A stretch of DNA of 43,641 bases from Alphaproteobacteria bacterium (GCA_023301585.1 JAMASZ010000280.1:1-43641), one strand, 5' to 3'; shown: positions 7,470 through 17,146, numbered from the stretch's first letter. A program made the numbers and translations. Notes: generated by a model not told the origin, from the letters alone.

Positions 7470-8744
7470 ATGACTGATAACCAAAAACAAAATGAAGGGG
7501 GGCACTACGCATGGGGTGCTTCTGTAGCAAACACATGGCGCAGCTGCCACGGTTCCATCAACCTAGCACATGCCAACAAAGCCAAAGGTATGATCCCAGA
7601 TGAAACCCCAGATGCTAACCGTGACGAAGGGACAGCAGCACACGAATGGGCTGAGAAAGCACTTGTGGGTGAAATCCAAGACCATGAGATCCCACCTAAC
7701 TTCTATGAACATCTGGAGGGATACTTAGCATTCACACGCAACTTAGCCGAGACAGTCGGAGGTGGTGAGTGCCTAGTAATGAATGAGCAGAAAGTGCCTT
7801 ACTGGTATAATGACTCACAGAGTGGCACGTTGGATTATGGTGTAGTAGCTGAAGATGCTAGCGAAATTGCTATTGCTGACCTCAAATATGGTGCAGGGCA
7901 GTATGTTACTGCCGATGAGAACAACCAAGGTGCTATCTACGCTATTAGCCTCATAAAAAAGCTAGAAGATGATGGCTATAAGTTCAACGACGACACCAAA
8001 GTTACTGTTTACATCTACCAACCGCGCCATCGTAGCTTCACTGGATACCCAGAGTCATGGGTCACTACATACCGTGAGCTTATGGACATCGCCATCGACA
8101 TCGAAGCTGACTACACTACCTCTAAGACTGCTAGCACTGAAGACCTCACACCTTCGGAGAAAGCATGCTTCTTCTGCCCTGCCAACACATGCTGTTCTAA
8201 GAGAGTGGCTGACGCCCATGAAGGTGTCCCAATGGAGCTAAACATGACGGTGCCAGCCAGCCAAGATGAGCTACAACTACCTGAGCTCCACGCCATTGAT
8301 AGTGCTACCCGCCTAGCAGTATTTAAGAACCATGCTAAGATCACCAAATGGATGAAAGACCTCAATGAAGACACCTTAGCACATGAGATGCAAGGCAACC
8401 ACATGGTAGGTTTCAAGGCGGTGCTAGGCAATGACGGCAACCGCACATGGGGTGACAACGAATCCGAAGTTGAGAAGCTTCTCCGTAAAATCCCAGCTGC
8501 TGACAGATACAAACCTCGTCGCGTGTTGTCCCCAGCTCAGGCTGAGAAGACCCTTAAAAAGATGGGTAAATCCCTCGATGAACAGTCCACCAAATTTAAA
8601 AACCGTTGGGATGAACTTATCCACCGTAAGGCAGGTGCTCCAAAGCTAGCACTCGAAAGCGACCCAAGACAATCACTCACAACAGGGGCAGCATGCTTCG
8701 ATGACGTATCTGACGACATGGTATCAGATGAAGATTGCTTCTAA
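7470..8744 (+). CDS. DUF2800 family nuclease (PD-(D/E)XK/RecB-like, Cys-rich C-terminal part)
   Basis: SQSGTLDYGVV...IAIADLKYGAGQYVTADENNQGAIYAI, VYIYQPRH, CFFCPANTCC: typical DUF2800 pattern. Confidence 0.85.
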   Translation: MTDNQKQNEGGHYAWGASVANTWRSCHGSINLAHANKAKGMIPDETPDANRDEGTAAHEWAEKALVGEIQDHEIPPNFYEHLEGYLAFTRNLAETVGGGECLVMNEQKVPYWYNDSQSGTLDYGVVAEDASEIAIADLKYGAGQYVTADENNQGAIYAISLIKKLEDDGYKFNDDTKVTVYIYQPRHRSFTGYPESWVTTYRELMDIAIDIEADYTTSKTASTEDLTPSEKACFFCPANTCCSKRVADAHEGVPMELNMTVPASQDELQLPELHAIDSATRLAVFKNHAKITKWMKDLNEDTLAHEMQGNHMVGFKAVLGNDGNRTWGDNESEVEKLLRKIPAADRYKPRRVLSPAQAEKTLKKMGKSLDEQSTKFKNRWDELIHRKAGAPKLALESDPRQSLTTGAACFDDVSDDMVSDEDCF

Positions 8745-8777
8745 AATTCTCTACTAACTAAAACCAAAACTAAAAAT

Positions 8778-9290
8778 ATGAAAACAACAAAAATAGAACT
8801 CCACTTAGACATCGAAATTGCTGTAGACGAAAGTCTAGCAGGCAAAGTGAAAAGAGCTGTCACCGTCAACAGGATTGCCAATGACATCGCCGACAAAGTC
8901 AATGATGAGATTATAGAGGCTACCAAAAAGCTAGCAGCACAAAGCACTGAGAAACCTGCTACTGCCAAAGACATCATGGATTCAGTGGAAGACTTGAGAG
9001 CACATTTTGGTGAGAGCCCAATTTCCGATGCTTTTGTGGAAGGGTTGCTACAGGCAGTAAGAGACAAGCCAAGACCAACACTGCGTCAAATCTCATGGGT
9101 TCGCAACAACCGTCACAGGTTAGCAGAAATGTATGCAGACAACCCAGCAGCTGAGAAAGCCATCGCAGAAGACATCCTCAACAATGCTGAAGATCGTGCT
9201 GCAACTTTGAACGCATTCGCCAACAGTGCTTGTTGTGATGACCCAACCTGCCGAGTAAACATAGCACTAGCAGGTTTCCCCAAAAGCTAG
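8778..9290 (+). CDS. Hypothetical protein
   Basis: 170-aa ORF; leader AAACCAAAACTAAAAAT-ATG. Confidence 0.65.
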   Translation: MKTTKIELHLDIEIAVDESLAGKVKRAVTVNRIANDIADKVNDEIIEATKKLAAQSTEKPATAKDIMDSVEDLRAHFGESPISDAFVEGLLQAVRDKPRPTLRQISWVRNNRHRLAEMYADNPAAEKAIAEDILNNAEDRAATLNAFANSACCDDPTCRVNIALAGFPKS

Positions 9291-9380
9291 CACCCAAACA
9301 TTCTCTCGCTACACAACCAAAAGGTCTGAGTAAACACCCGAAACGTGCTCACTAAATTGAAAAACACAAAAACTGAAAAC

Positions 9381-10064
9381 ATGAATATTAAAATTATCAA
9401 CGGCCGTCTCTCATTCGCTAACCATCGCACACCATACGTGTCTGAGCCAGATCCAGACACAGGTAAGGTATCACGCCAATGGAACACCAATGTGATCTGC
9501 GAAGATGACGCACCTATCCGCTACAACGGCAAAGACTACACACAAACAATGGTGGAGTATAAGGATGCTAATGGCGTTCTACAACTCATCCCCTACACTG
9601 AGTTCGCTGAGAAAGTGATCCCACTTGTATGGGCTGAGAGAGGACTACCAGTCCCACAGACTCCATACCTAAACTATGCTTTTTGCAGAGCTGACCAGAC
9701 TGTTGGTATGCGGGGCCCTAAAATTGACCCTAAATCTGGTGAATACTACGGTGGCTACACAGCTGAGACTATGTTTTTCTTCGGTAAGACCGATGCTGAC
9801 AAGAAGCCAACCGCACCTATCGTAGTAGACCAACACCGCCAACCACTGGATGCTAGTTCTAACCACCCTGTCAACGGTGATTACACAGCTGTCCTACTCA
9901 GTGTTTACATCTACAAACACGGCAGCAAGACCGGCATGTCAGCTTCTTACAATGGTATGCAATACCTACGTGAAGGTGAGCCATTCGGTGCAGCACCAGC
10001 AACCGCTGACGCATTCGACGAACAAGAGGTCGATGCCGCATCAGGCGATGATGAGAACTTCTAA
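9381..10064 (+). CDS. DUF2815 family ssDNA-binding protein
   Basis: MNIKIINGRLSFANHRTPY..., FFFGKTDADKKP, acidic tail DAASGDDENF. Follows DUF2800 as in many phages. Confidence 0.82.
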   Translation: MNIKIINGRLSFANHRTPYVSEPDPDTGKVSRQWNTNVICEDDAPIRYNGKDYTQTMVEYKDANGVLQLIPYTEFAEKVIPLVWAERGLPVPQTPYLNYAFCRADQTVGMRGPKIDPKSGEYYGGYTAETMFFFGKTDADKKPTAPIVVDQHRQPLDASSNHPVNGDYTAVLLSVYIYKHGSKTGMSASYNGMQYLREGEPFGAAPATADAFDEQEVDAASGDDENF

Positions 10065-10094
10065 GGTATAACAACCTAGAAACCAAAACCCCCA

Positions 10095-10125
10095 CCCACC
10101 TAGCATTCGTGCTAGGTGGGATTTT
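10095..10125 (+). terminator. Intrinsic terminator-like hairpin
   Basis: Perfect 11-bp stem CCCACCTAGCA/TGCTAGGTGGG, TTCG loop, followed by ATTTT. Confidence 0.75.
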
Positions 10126-10152
10126 AGGTGTAAGAACTAACCAAATAAAACA

Positions 10153-10395
10153 ATGAGTAACGAACTATACATCGAGACACAGGACGGAGAGTCCATAAGT
10201 GAACGCCGCCGCCGTGTTGCCAACGCCATCATAGATAAACTTGAAAAAGATGACCTACTCCGTAAAGAGGTAGCATCACAACTCAACATTGGGCAAGAGT
10301 TACTAGACCTACATGATCGCACACGCCACCCCATCCTATATGTGGGTGTTGGGTATGTCAAAGGGTGTGTTCTGGACGCATACGAACCTATCTAA
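10153..10395 (+). CDS. Hypothetical protein
   Basis: 80-aa ORF, leader AACTAACCAAATAAAACA-ATG. Confidence 0.65.
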   Translation: MSNELYIETQDGESISERRRRVANAIIDKLEKDDLLRKEVASQLNIGQELLDLHDRTRHPILYVGVGYVKGCVLDAYEPI

Positions 10396-10398
10396 GCC

Positions 10399-12699
10399 AT
10401 GTCCGACGTCTACCATTTAGACTACGAGACTTACTCGCCACAACCACTCGGCGGTAAGAACTCAGTAGGTGCGTTCCGCTATGCTTCAGACCCGACAACG
10501 GAGATACTTGTCATTGCTATTGCCAAGAACGATGAAACACCCCTCACATGGGATGCACTAAATGGTGGTGCGGAAGCACTGTGGATGCTAGAGGAGGCCG
10601 TCAAGTCTGGCAGCACGATCTATGCCCACAACGCACAGTTTGAGCACGCTATTAGCACCTACCACCTAATCACTGATGGCTTCAACATAGAAGCACCCAA
10701 GGTTGAACAGTGGGGTTGCACAGCAGCCATGTGCAGACTAGCAGCCATACCATCGTCACTAGAAAAAGCCGGTGAGTTCTTAGGCATCGACACACCTAAA
10801 GACAGGGAAGGCACTAGGCTCATAAACATTTTCTCAGTGCCACGTAAGGCAACTGCTAAAGATCCACGGACTCGCATCATGCCAGCTGATGAGCCAGAAG
10901 AGTTCCAAAAGTTTGTGGACTACTGTGCTAGGGACGTGGTGGCAGAACAGCAAGTCTACAACAAACTCAAAGATGACTTCCCGCTGACAGGGTGGGCTCT
11001 CGATTCGTTCCGTGCTGACCTACGCATGAACTCAAGTGGCATCCCAGTGAACCTTAAAGCACTGAACCATGCTAACAATTTGATGGAAGAGTTCTTGGCT
11101 AAGATGATCCCCATCTTCAGAAGCCAAGTAGCAGCTGATGAGATCCATGTGCTACCCATCACCAAGTCCCGCAAGAAGGAGAACCCAGTATCCAACATGG
11201 ATGGCTTCAACCCTACACAAGGTGAACGCATGAAGATATGGTTAGGGCTCCGAGGGTGGACAGGTGAAGACCTCCAAGCTGACACTGTAGCCGACTGGCT
11301 GGAGAACCCACGTAACCTGACCGCTGAGGCGCGTGTAGCACTCCACACATACTCCATGATCTCCAGTGCTGCAGTCAAGAAGATCCCAGCTATGATTAAG
11401 ATGGCATGCGAGGATGGCTATGTCCGAGGCGCACTGATGGTGTTTGGTGCAGAACGCACACACCGCTGGACTGGCAAAGGTATGCAGCCTCAGAACTTTG
11501 CACGTCCAAGAATTGATTTCACCGAGTTAGCATACGACATGATATGCCAAGAGTGCAGCCTTGAAGAGATCGAGAGCATCTTCGGTAACTTCTTTGACGT
11601 GCTAGTATCTGTCATCCGACACTTCATCCAACCACATGCAGGTGACTGTCTCCAAGCTGACTACTCCTCCATCGAGGCTCGTGTAGCACCGTGGTTGGTT
11701 GGGGAGCAAGCCACACTAGACCTCTTTGAAGCCGGTGAGCCATTATACGAACTTATGGCCTCCATCATTTTTGGTATCCCTGTTGATGAGGTAACCATAG
11801 CCCAGCGTTTCATTGGCAAACAAGCAGTGTTAGGCTGCTCATACAACATGGGTCGCCCCAAGTTCCGTGGGACATGTGAGAGCTATGGCTTCGCACCTTC
11901 ACAGGAGATGGTCGATGAATACAAGACACGCCACCAACAGGTAGTAGCACCTATGTTTGCAAGGTTTAAAGCTGACACAGTGGATAAGCTAGCACGCAAA
12001 GGGCATGCAATACCGAACCAATACTCTGATATGTGGGAGATGGAGTTCATCAAACAGCAGGGTTGGGATGCAGTAGGTATCACACCTGACACACTGATGG
12101 AGCCGGCTACAGATGCACAATGGTTGCACCTGACATACGATGATCTAGCTGACAGAGCTGTTACAGCATGGAGGCTAGCCAACCCCAAGGTAGTAGCATC
12201 TTGGAAAGGTATCGAGGCAGCTGCAAAAGAAGCTATCACGAAACCCCGCACCATAACCAGATATGGTAAGCTAGCATTCTGCTATAAGAAAGTAGCAGGT
12301 TTCAATGCACTACTAATTAAACTACCATCTGGTCACAAGTTAGTCTACCCACGCGCTAAAGTTGTCCCGAACACCAAGAATGGGTGGGGGTCAACTATCG
12401 AATTTTGGGGTGTCATCCCTAACTCCGGTGGTAAATGGGGGTGGTGTAGCACCTATGGTGGTAAGTTGCTAGAGAACTGCACACAGGCAACAGCAGGTGA
12501 TGTCATGCGACATGGCATGTCATGCGCCGAGCGTGAAGGATACCCTGCATTCATGCTAGTCCACGATGAAATCCTCACACTGATGAAGACAGGCCAGACC
12601 AGCGACAGGTTATGCGAACTACTGTGCGAACTCGCTGACTGGATGGAAGGCCTGCCACTTGAAGCAGAAGGTGGGAGACTACAATTTTACAAGAAATAA
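10399..12699 (+). CDS. Family A DNA polymerase with 3'-5' exonuclease-like N-terminal part
   Basis: HLDYETYS (exo I); motif A DCLQADYSSIEARVAPW; motif B KQAVLGCSYNMG; motif C MLVHDEI. Confidence 0.93.
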   Translation: MSDVYHLDYETYSPQPLGGKNSVGAFRYASDPTTEILVIAIAKNDETPLTWDALNGGAEALWMLEEAVKSGSTIYAHNAQFEHAISTYHLITDGFNIEAPKVEQWGCTAAMCRLAAIPSSLEKAGEFLGIDTPKDREGTRLINIFSVPRKATAKDPRTRIMPADEPEEFQKFVDYCARDVVAEQQVYNKLKDDFPLTGWALDSFRADLRMNSSGIPVNLKALNHANNLMEEFLAKMIPIFRSQVAADEIHVLPITKSRKKENPVSNMDGFNPTQGERMKIWLGLRGWTGEDLQADTVADWLENPRNLTAEARVALHTYSMISSAAVKKIPAMIKMACEDGYVRGALMVFGAERTHRWTGKGMQPQNFARPRIDFTELAYDMICQECSLEEIESIFGNFFDVLVSVIRHFIQPHAGDCLQADYSSIEARVAPWLVGEQATLDLFEAGEPLYELMASIIFGIPVDEVTIAQRFIGKQAVLGCSYNMGRPKFRGTCESYGFAPSQEMVDEYKTRHQQVVAPMFARFKADTVDKLARKGHAIPNQYSDMWEMEFIKQQGWDAVGITPDTLMEPATDAQWLHLTYDDLADRAVTAWRLANPKVVASWKGIEAAAKEAITKPRTITRYGKLAFCYKKVAGFNALLIKLPSGHKLVYPRAKVVPNTKNGWGSTIEFWGVIPNSGGKWGWCSTYGGKLLENCTQATAGDVMRHGMSCAEREGYPAFMLVHDEILTLMKTGQTSDRLCELLCELADWMEGLPLEAEGGRLQFYKK

Positions 12700-12703
12700 A
12701 AAC

Positions 12704-13015
12704 ATGGCTCACAAAACAATACACCACCACGGTGACATATTCCCCAGCATCTCAGTCGTCAACCACGGTCACATAGAGGTGCTAAAAGCTAGGTCATACC
12801 TCAATAAGAATGCTACAGTGGTATGCTGGACAAGACTATCGGACTGGATGAAAGCTCGCGATGTATCTGAACAAGATGCTAAGATGCTAATAGTCATCGA
12901 GCTAGACCAGCCATCACCACGTTACAACCTCGTTAAAAGGTTGGTAAACTATATTTCATACTCCTCAAAAGAGGATCTTATGAACAAGATCAACAACTCT
13001 CTCAACAAACAATAA
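12704..13015 (+). CDS. Hypothetical protein
   Basis: ATG at 12704 after AAGAAATAAAAAC; ORF to TAA at 13015. Confidence 0.6.
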   Translation: MAHKTIHHHGDIFPSISVVNHGHIEVLKARSYLNKNATVVCWTRLSDWMKARDVSEQDAKMLIVIELDQPSPRYNLVKRLVNYISYSSKEDLMNKINNSLNKQ

Positions 13016-13016
13016 T

Positions 13017-13247
13017 ATGAACACAGAACAAAGAGCACGTCTCCTCACTGAGACACAAGAAACAGCAGCAAGACTTAATCAACTGAACAGCTTCATGGCT
13101 ACAGATGGCTTCCCGAAGCTTGAAACTGAGGATAAGGATCTCCTATATAAACAGCAAAGAGTCATGAGCAAATATGTTCAAATCTTGGGTAAGCGGTTGA
13201 AGCGAGCCGGCAGAACTTTTGAACACGCCTCTGAAACAGAAAGGTAA
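13017..13247 (+). CDS. Hypothetical protein
   Basis: 76-aa ORF, leader AACAATAAT-ATG. Confidence 0.6.
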   Translation: MNTEQRARLLTETQETAARLNQLNSFMATDGFPKLETEDKDLLYKQQRVMSKYVQILGKRLKRAGRTFEHASETER

Positions 13248-13251
13248 TAAT

Positions 13252-13473
13252 ATGAACAACCCACAAGGACTGACCCCAATGGATCAAATGGAAGAAGGCG
13301 AACTCGTAAACCTCAAACTCGGCGATCATGATCGCTATGAGGTTATCAGAGTCGTAGGCGGATGGATCTACACAAGAATCATGTGTAAAAAGACAGCCAT
13401 CATAGGTAACAAAGCGGAAGGCGAACCCATCCACATGACATCAACCTTCGTAGCGGAGATACCAAAACAATAA
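13252..13473 (+). CDS. Hypothetical protein
   Basis: Start at 13252 (GGTAATAAT-ATGAACAACCC). Confidence 0.6.
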   Translation: MNNPQGLTPMDQMEEGELVNLKLGDHDRYEVIRVVGGWIYTRIMCKKTAIIGNKAEGEPIHMTSTFVAEIPKQ

Positions 13474-13474
13474 T

Positions 13475-13798
13475 ATGGCTGCTGAATCAGAATTAGAAAA
13501 GGCTCTGTGCAAATATGCAGAGTCGAAAGAGTTGTATGTGCGTAAGTTCACATCACACCATTCCAAGGTGCCTGACCGCATCATCTCCGGCCACCTAACT
13601 TTGTTCCTTGAGATCAAAGCACTTGGTGAGAAACCAGATGCAGGGCAGAAGGATGAGATCAACACCATCATGCTGACAGGAGGTTTCGCTACTTGGACTG
13701 ACAACTACGATGACGGCGTAGCATTGATCGACGCAGTTGTGGAAGGCAGTGCTGATGAACTTAACTACCTATGCTACCAAGCTAACGGCTTACTGTAA
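13475..13798 (+). CDS. VRR-NUC domain nuclease
   Basis: ESELEKALCKYAESKELYVRKFTSHHSKVPDRIISG...LFLEIKALGEKPDAGQ: VRR-NUC pattern. Located before the SNF2 helicase. Confidence 0.85.
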   Translation: MAAESELEKALCKYAESKELYVRKFTSHHSKVPDRIISGHLTLFLEIKALGEKPDAGQKDEINTIMLTGGFATWTDNYDDGVALIDAVVEGSADELNYLCYQANGLL

Positions 13799-13800
13799 CT

Positions 13801-14013
13801 ATGAGTGAGTTAAATGATGTAGTGTTGTTATCCGTTTTAGAAGAAAAAAATCTCCATGTTCATGCTATGCCAGATGATAGCGCAGAAATATACAGAGCTC
13901 TTAAACGCCCAACAGGTTGGAGTATTACAGACACCCATTACATCATGGAGGGGTCTAAAGTCGTGTTTATAGGGACTATACAAGGGGTAAAGAGGTTTGC
14001 ACTGCCATTTTAG
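13801..14013 (+). CDS. Hypothetical protein
   Basis: 70-aa ORF, TAG stop. Confidence 0.5.
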   Translation: MSELNDVVLLSVLEEKNLHVHAMPDDSAEIYRALKRPTGWSITDTHYIMEGSKVVFIGTIQGVKRFALPF

Positions 14014-14042
14014 GGCAACGTAACACCATACACAAAGTAACA

Positions 14043-15515
14043 ATGATCTTCAAACCTTTCGAGCACCAAGAGCTAGGGATAAACCACCTTACCAACAACG
14101 ATGAGGCAGGGTTATTCGCTGGCATGGGTCTAGGCAAGACAGCCATGACCATAGCAGCACTAGCATACCACATTGCAAATGGTGACTCGAAAGGTGCGTT
14201 GGTCGTAGCACCTCTGCGGGTTAGTCTCTTCACATGGCGTGATGAGATAGCACAATGGGATAACTTCAAATGGATGAAGATTGTCTCACTGAGAACACCC
14301 GAAGGTATAGCAGCGTGGGAAGCTGGTGAGGCATGCATCTACACTATCAACTATGAATCCCTGTTCATCCCCAAGTATGAGATGCAGATGGTCACCACCA
14401 AAGGTGTCACCAAACGTAAGAAGGTGCAAGTGGGTGACAGTGGCATCCTCACTAAGTTGCTCAAAGGTAAGCGTGCTAGCCACCTGCCTGTAGACACCAT
14501 CATCTGGGATGAGCTCAGTAAAGCTAAGAACCACAAGTCGAAGCGCATACTTGAGTTCACCAAATACCGCTCTAAATTCAAACGCCATTGGGGACTAACT
14601 GGCACCCCCGCACCAAACTCATACCAAGATTTATTTGCTCAGATCAACCTACTGGATGGCCATAAACGCTTTGGCAGATACATCACTCATTTTCTACAGA
14701 GGTATTTCGAGCCGGTAGATCCATACGTGCCAGCTGCCCACCGCAAGTGGCAGATCCGAGGTGACTGCGCTGGGTTGATCGAGGAGAGTATTAAAGACAT
14801 GGTGCTAACCCTTAGATCGGAGAGATGGTTAAAGATCCCCGCCGTAGAGTTCCATGACATAGATGTCCCCTTACCCCCTAAAGCCAAGAAGCTCTACAAG
14901 AAGTTCCAACGTGAGCTCATACTACTGTTGGAGGATGCTAAAGTTAAAGCTGTCAATGCTGCCGTGCTAGTATCCAAACTCCAACAGTTTACTGGTGGTG
15001 CCATCTACGGCCATGAACTGACGGCAATCATTGGCACAGCAGACAACCGAGTGGTTACTGAGATCCACGATGCTAAGATCAAAGCACTCCGGAAGCTTTG
15101 GGAATCTGAAGGTAAGGAACCGATGATTGTAGCTACCAAGTTTATCCATGAGCGCGAGCGGATACTTGCTGCCATCCCCGAGGCACAGGAGTTTAGCTCT
15201 GATAAACTGGATGATTGGAATGCTGGTAAGATACCCATGCTCGTAGCACACCCCGCTAGCATGGGTCATGGACTCAACATGCAACACGGTGGTAGCCGAG
15301 CAGTGTGGTTCACTGTTGACTACTCACTAGAGCAATACGAACAATTCAATGCGCGTGTTGCTAGGACAGGACAGAAACACATCTCTAAAATATTCCACCT
15401 GCTGGTGCCTGACTCTGTAGACCATGCGGCTCTAGCAACGGTGGAACGTAAATGTGCTACACAGAATGGATTGGAGCGCACGCTAGAAAACATCCAAGTG
15501 TTAGGTAGCATCTAA
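14043..15515 (+). CDS. SNF2-like DEAD-box helicase
   Basis: GLFAGMGLGKTAMTIAAL, LVVAPLRV, IIWDELSKAKN, HWGLTGTPAPNSYQDLFAQ, QFNARVARTGQ. Confidence 0.9.
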   Translation: MIFKPFEHQELGINHLTNNDEAGLFAGMGLGKTAMTIAALAYHIANGDSKGALVVAPLRVSLFTWRDEIAQWDNFKWMKIVSLRTPEGIAAWEAGEACIYTINYESLFIPKYEMQMVTTKGVTKRKKVQVGDSGILTKLLKGKRASHLPVDTIIWDELSKAKNHKSKRILEFTKYRSKFKRHWGLTGTPAPNSYQDLFAQINLLDGHKRFGRYITHFLQRYFEPVDPYVPAAHRKWQIRGDCAGLIEESIKDMVLTLRSERWLKIPAVEFHDIDVPLPPKAKKLYKKFQRELILLLEDAKVKAVNAAVLVSKLQQFTGGAIYGHELTAIIGTADNRVVTEIHDAKIKALRKLWESEGKEPMIVATKFIHERERILAAIPEAQEFSSDKLDDWNAGKIPMLVAHPASMGHGLNMQHGGSRAVWFTVDYSLEQYEQFNARVARTGQKHISKIFHLLVPDSVDHAALATVERKCATQNGLERTLENIQVLGSI

Positions 15516-15809
15516 CTACGGTGCTAAGTGTGCCTCACGAATAGCCTTCACGTCTGGTATCTCAGCAGAAGGGTTCTTGTTTTTGTAGTCCTTCCAACTC
15601 TCTCGCTCCATAAGGAATGTCCAACGGCTGTTGGTAGCACGTTCCACAGCATTCTCCAGATCGGTTAGTGTATGTTTTGCCACACTAACTTGGAACCCAA
15701 GAAAGAATACCCCTGCCACAAGTGATATAAGGAGACCGATGGATATAGGTATGACTGTTTCGCGTGACATTCTTTGTATAAAACTGTGGGATTTTTTTGT
15801 GTGCGGCAT
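15516..15809 (-). CDS. Small membrane-anchored protein; possible lysis accessory (holin/spanin-like)
   Basis: One TM segment (VIPISIGLLISLVAGVFFLGFQV) followed by a helical/charged tail. Start could be the internal Met (MSRETVIP). Confidence 0.45.
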   Translation of the reverse strand: MPHTKKSHSFIQRMSRETVIPISIGLLISLVAGVFFLGFQVSVAKHTLTDLENAVERATNSRWTFLMERESWKDYKNKNPSAEIPDVKAIREAHLAP

Positions 15810-15853
15810 TCTGTTTATTATAGGTTGTAAGTCAATAGCAGTCTACTAACTAA

Positions 15854-16525
15854 TTAGTTGTTCTGGTCTGATCTAACGGGGACAATGTTGGTAGTTGGGT
15901 CTTCACCAAACCCTGCTCTATACCTAGCAACACCATCATAAGTGTCTAATGCTAAGTGTGCATCTTCAACCGTAAAGGATTGAATTGTGTCGATGCTAGC
16001 TTTAACCATGTTGATGGCGTCAAGCACATCGGTGCTACTACCTTCCACCCTGTCAACCACTTCGATGTCTGCGAATGTGCTAAGACCAGCCACATCGCTG
16101 CTTATAAGTGCAGTGTAGTTACCAGCTGCGGAGGGTGAGAATGTGTAGCTGTAAACACCACTCACTAGCTCCACCATATCACCACTCACTACATCATCGC
16201 CATTATTATCTATGATGGATATTGTAACGTCATTGAGCCCAGCTATGGCGGCAAGCTTTACCTCTTCATCATTGATACCTTCAGAGTAACCTATTTGGAT
16301 GTCTTTGAATACAGTGCGACCTACTGCTGTGCTACTTATTATAGCTGTGTAGTTGCCATTCACTTGAGGGGTAAAACTAAAGGTGTAGACCCCTTCCACA
16401 AATTCAACCATAAAGCCACCGGAGACTTCTGCCCCGATGCTATCTATGATTGAGATGGTGGTATCACTGAGCCCCGTTTGAGCCTCAAGTTTAACCACCA
16501 GTGGTATGCCTACCGCGCCAGCCAT
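15854..16525 (-). CDS. Appendage/tail protein with Ig-like (beta-sandwich) repeats
   Basis: Two internal repeats: GVYTFSFTPQVNGNYTAIISS and GVYSYTFSPSAAGNYTALISS. Confidence 0.6.
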   Translation of the reverse strand: MAGAVGIPLVVKLEAQTGLSDTTISIIDSIGAEVSGGFMVEFVEGVYTFSFTPQVNGNYTAIISSTAVGRTVFKDIQIGYSEGINDEEVKLAAIAGLNDVTISIIDNNGDDVVSGDMVELVSGVYSYTFSPSAAGNYTALISSDVAGLSTFADIEVVDRVEGSSTDVLDAINMVKASIDTIQSFTVEDAHLALDTYDGVARYRAGFGEDPTTNIVPVRSDQNN

Positions 16526-16526
16526 G

Positions 16527-17132
16527 CTAGTTAATAACCCTAAATGTTACGTTGCTTGATGATGAGGCTGCTAGGATTTGTGACAACACACCACCATCAC
16601 GCTCAAGGTTAGCAGTGACAGCAGCGACAAAAGCGATCTCGTCAATGTTAGCATTGCCAATAGCCTGCACGATAGCATCAATCACCTGCCCACCATCACC
16701 TTCGTCGATGATAACCTGTTGGACGGCGTTAGCAATGTTTGTCCTTTCATCTGCAGACAGTGAGAAACCTTCTTTGTCGGTGAGAGTGCGTGAAGCTGCA
16801 GACCACACTTGGCTAGCATTCAGATTCTCAAGTGCAGCGATCTCATTGGAGAGCTGCTGGTTAGAAACTGGATCAATTCTCACCGCGCTTGAAACCTCTG
16901 ATATGCCCTGTGATGGGCTGGAGACTTCGACCACATAGTCGCCCGACGATGCCGGAGTCCAAGTTGCTGTGTAAACACCTTTGTTGCTAATCTCAACAGC
17001 AGCAAATGGTGAACCAGCTACGGGATTGCCAAGTGTGTCGGAGACTGCGAAAGATACATCAGTCAGACCTGTGATTGTGTCTGGAGTATCTACTATGATT
17101 GGGTATGTTTGCCCTACTATTCCTGTTCTCAT
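16527..17132 (-). CDS. Appendage/tail protein with one Ig-like repeat and helical C-terminal part
   Basis: GVYTATWTPASSGDYVVEVSS matches the repeats in the neighbouring gene. Confidence 0.6.
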   Translation of the reverse strand: MRTGIVGQTYPIIVDTPDTITGLTDVSFAVSDTLGNPVAGSPFAAVEISNKGVYTATWTPASSGDYVVEVSSPSQGISEVSSAVRIDPVSNQQLSNEIAALENLNASQVWSAASRTLTDKEGFSLSADERTNIANAVQQVIIDEGDGGQVIDAIVQAIGNANIDEIAFVAAVTANLERDGGVLSQILAASSSSNVTFRVIN

Positions 17133-17146
17133 GTTATTTTATGTTA

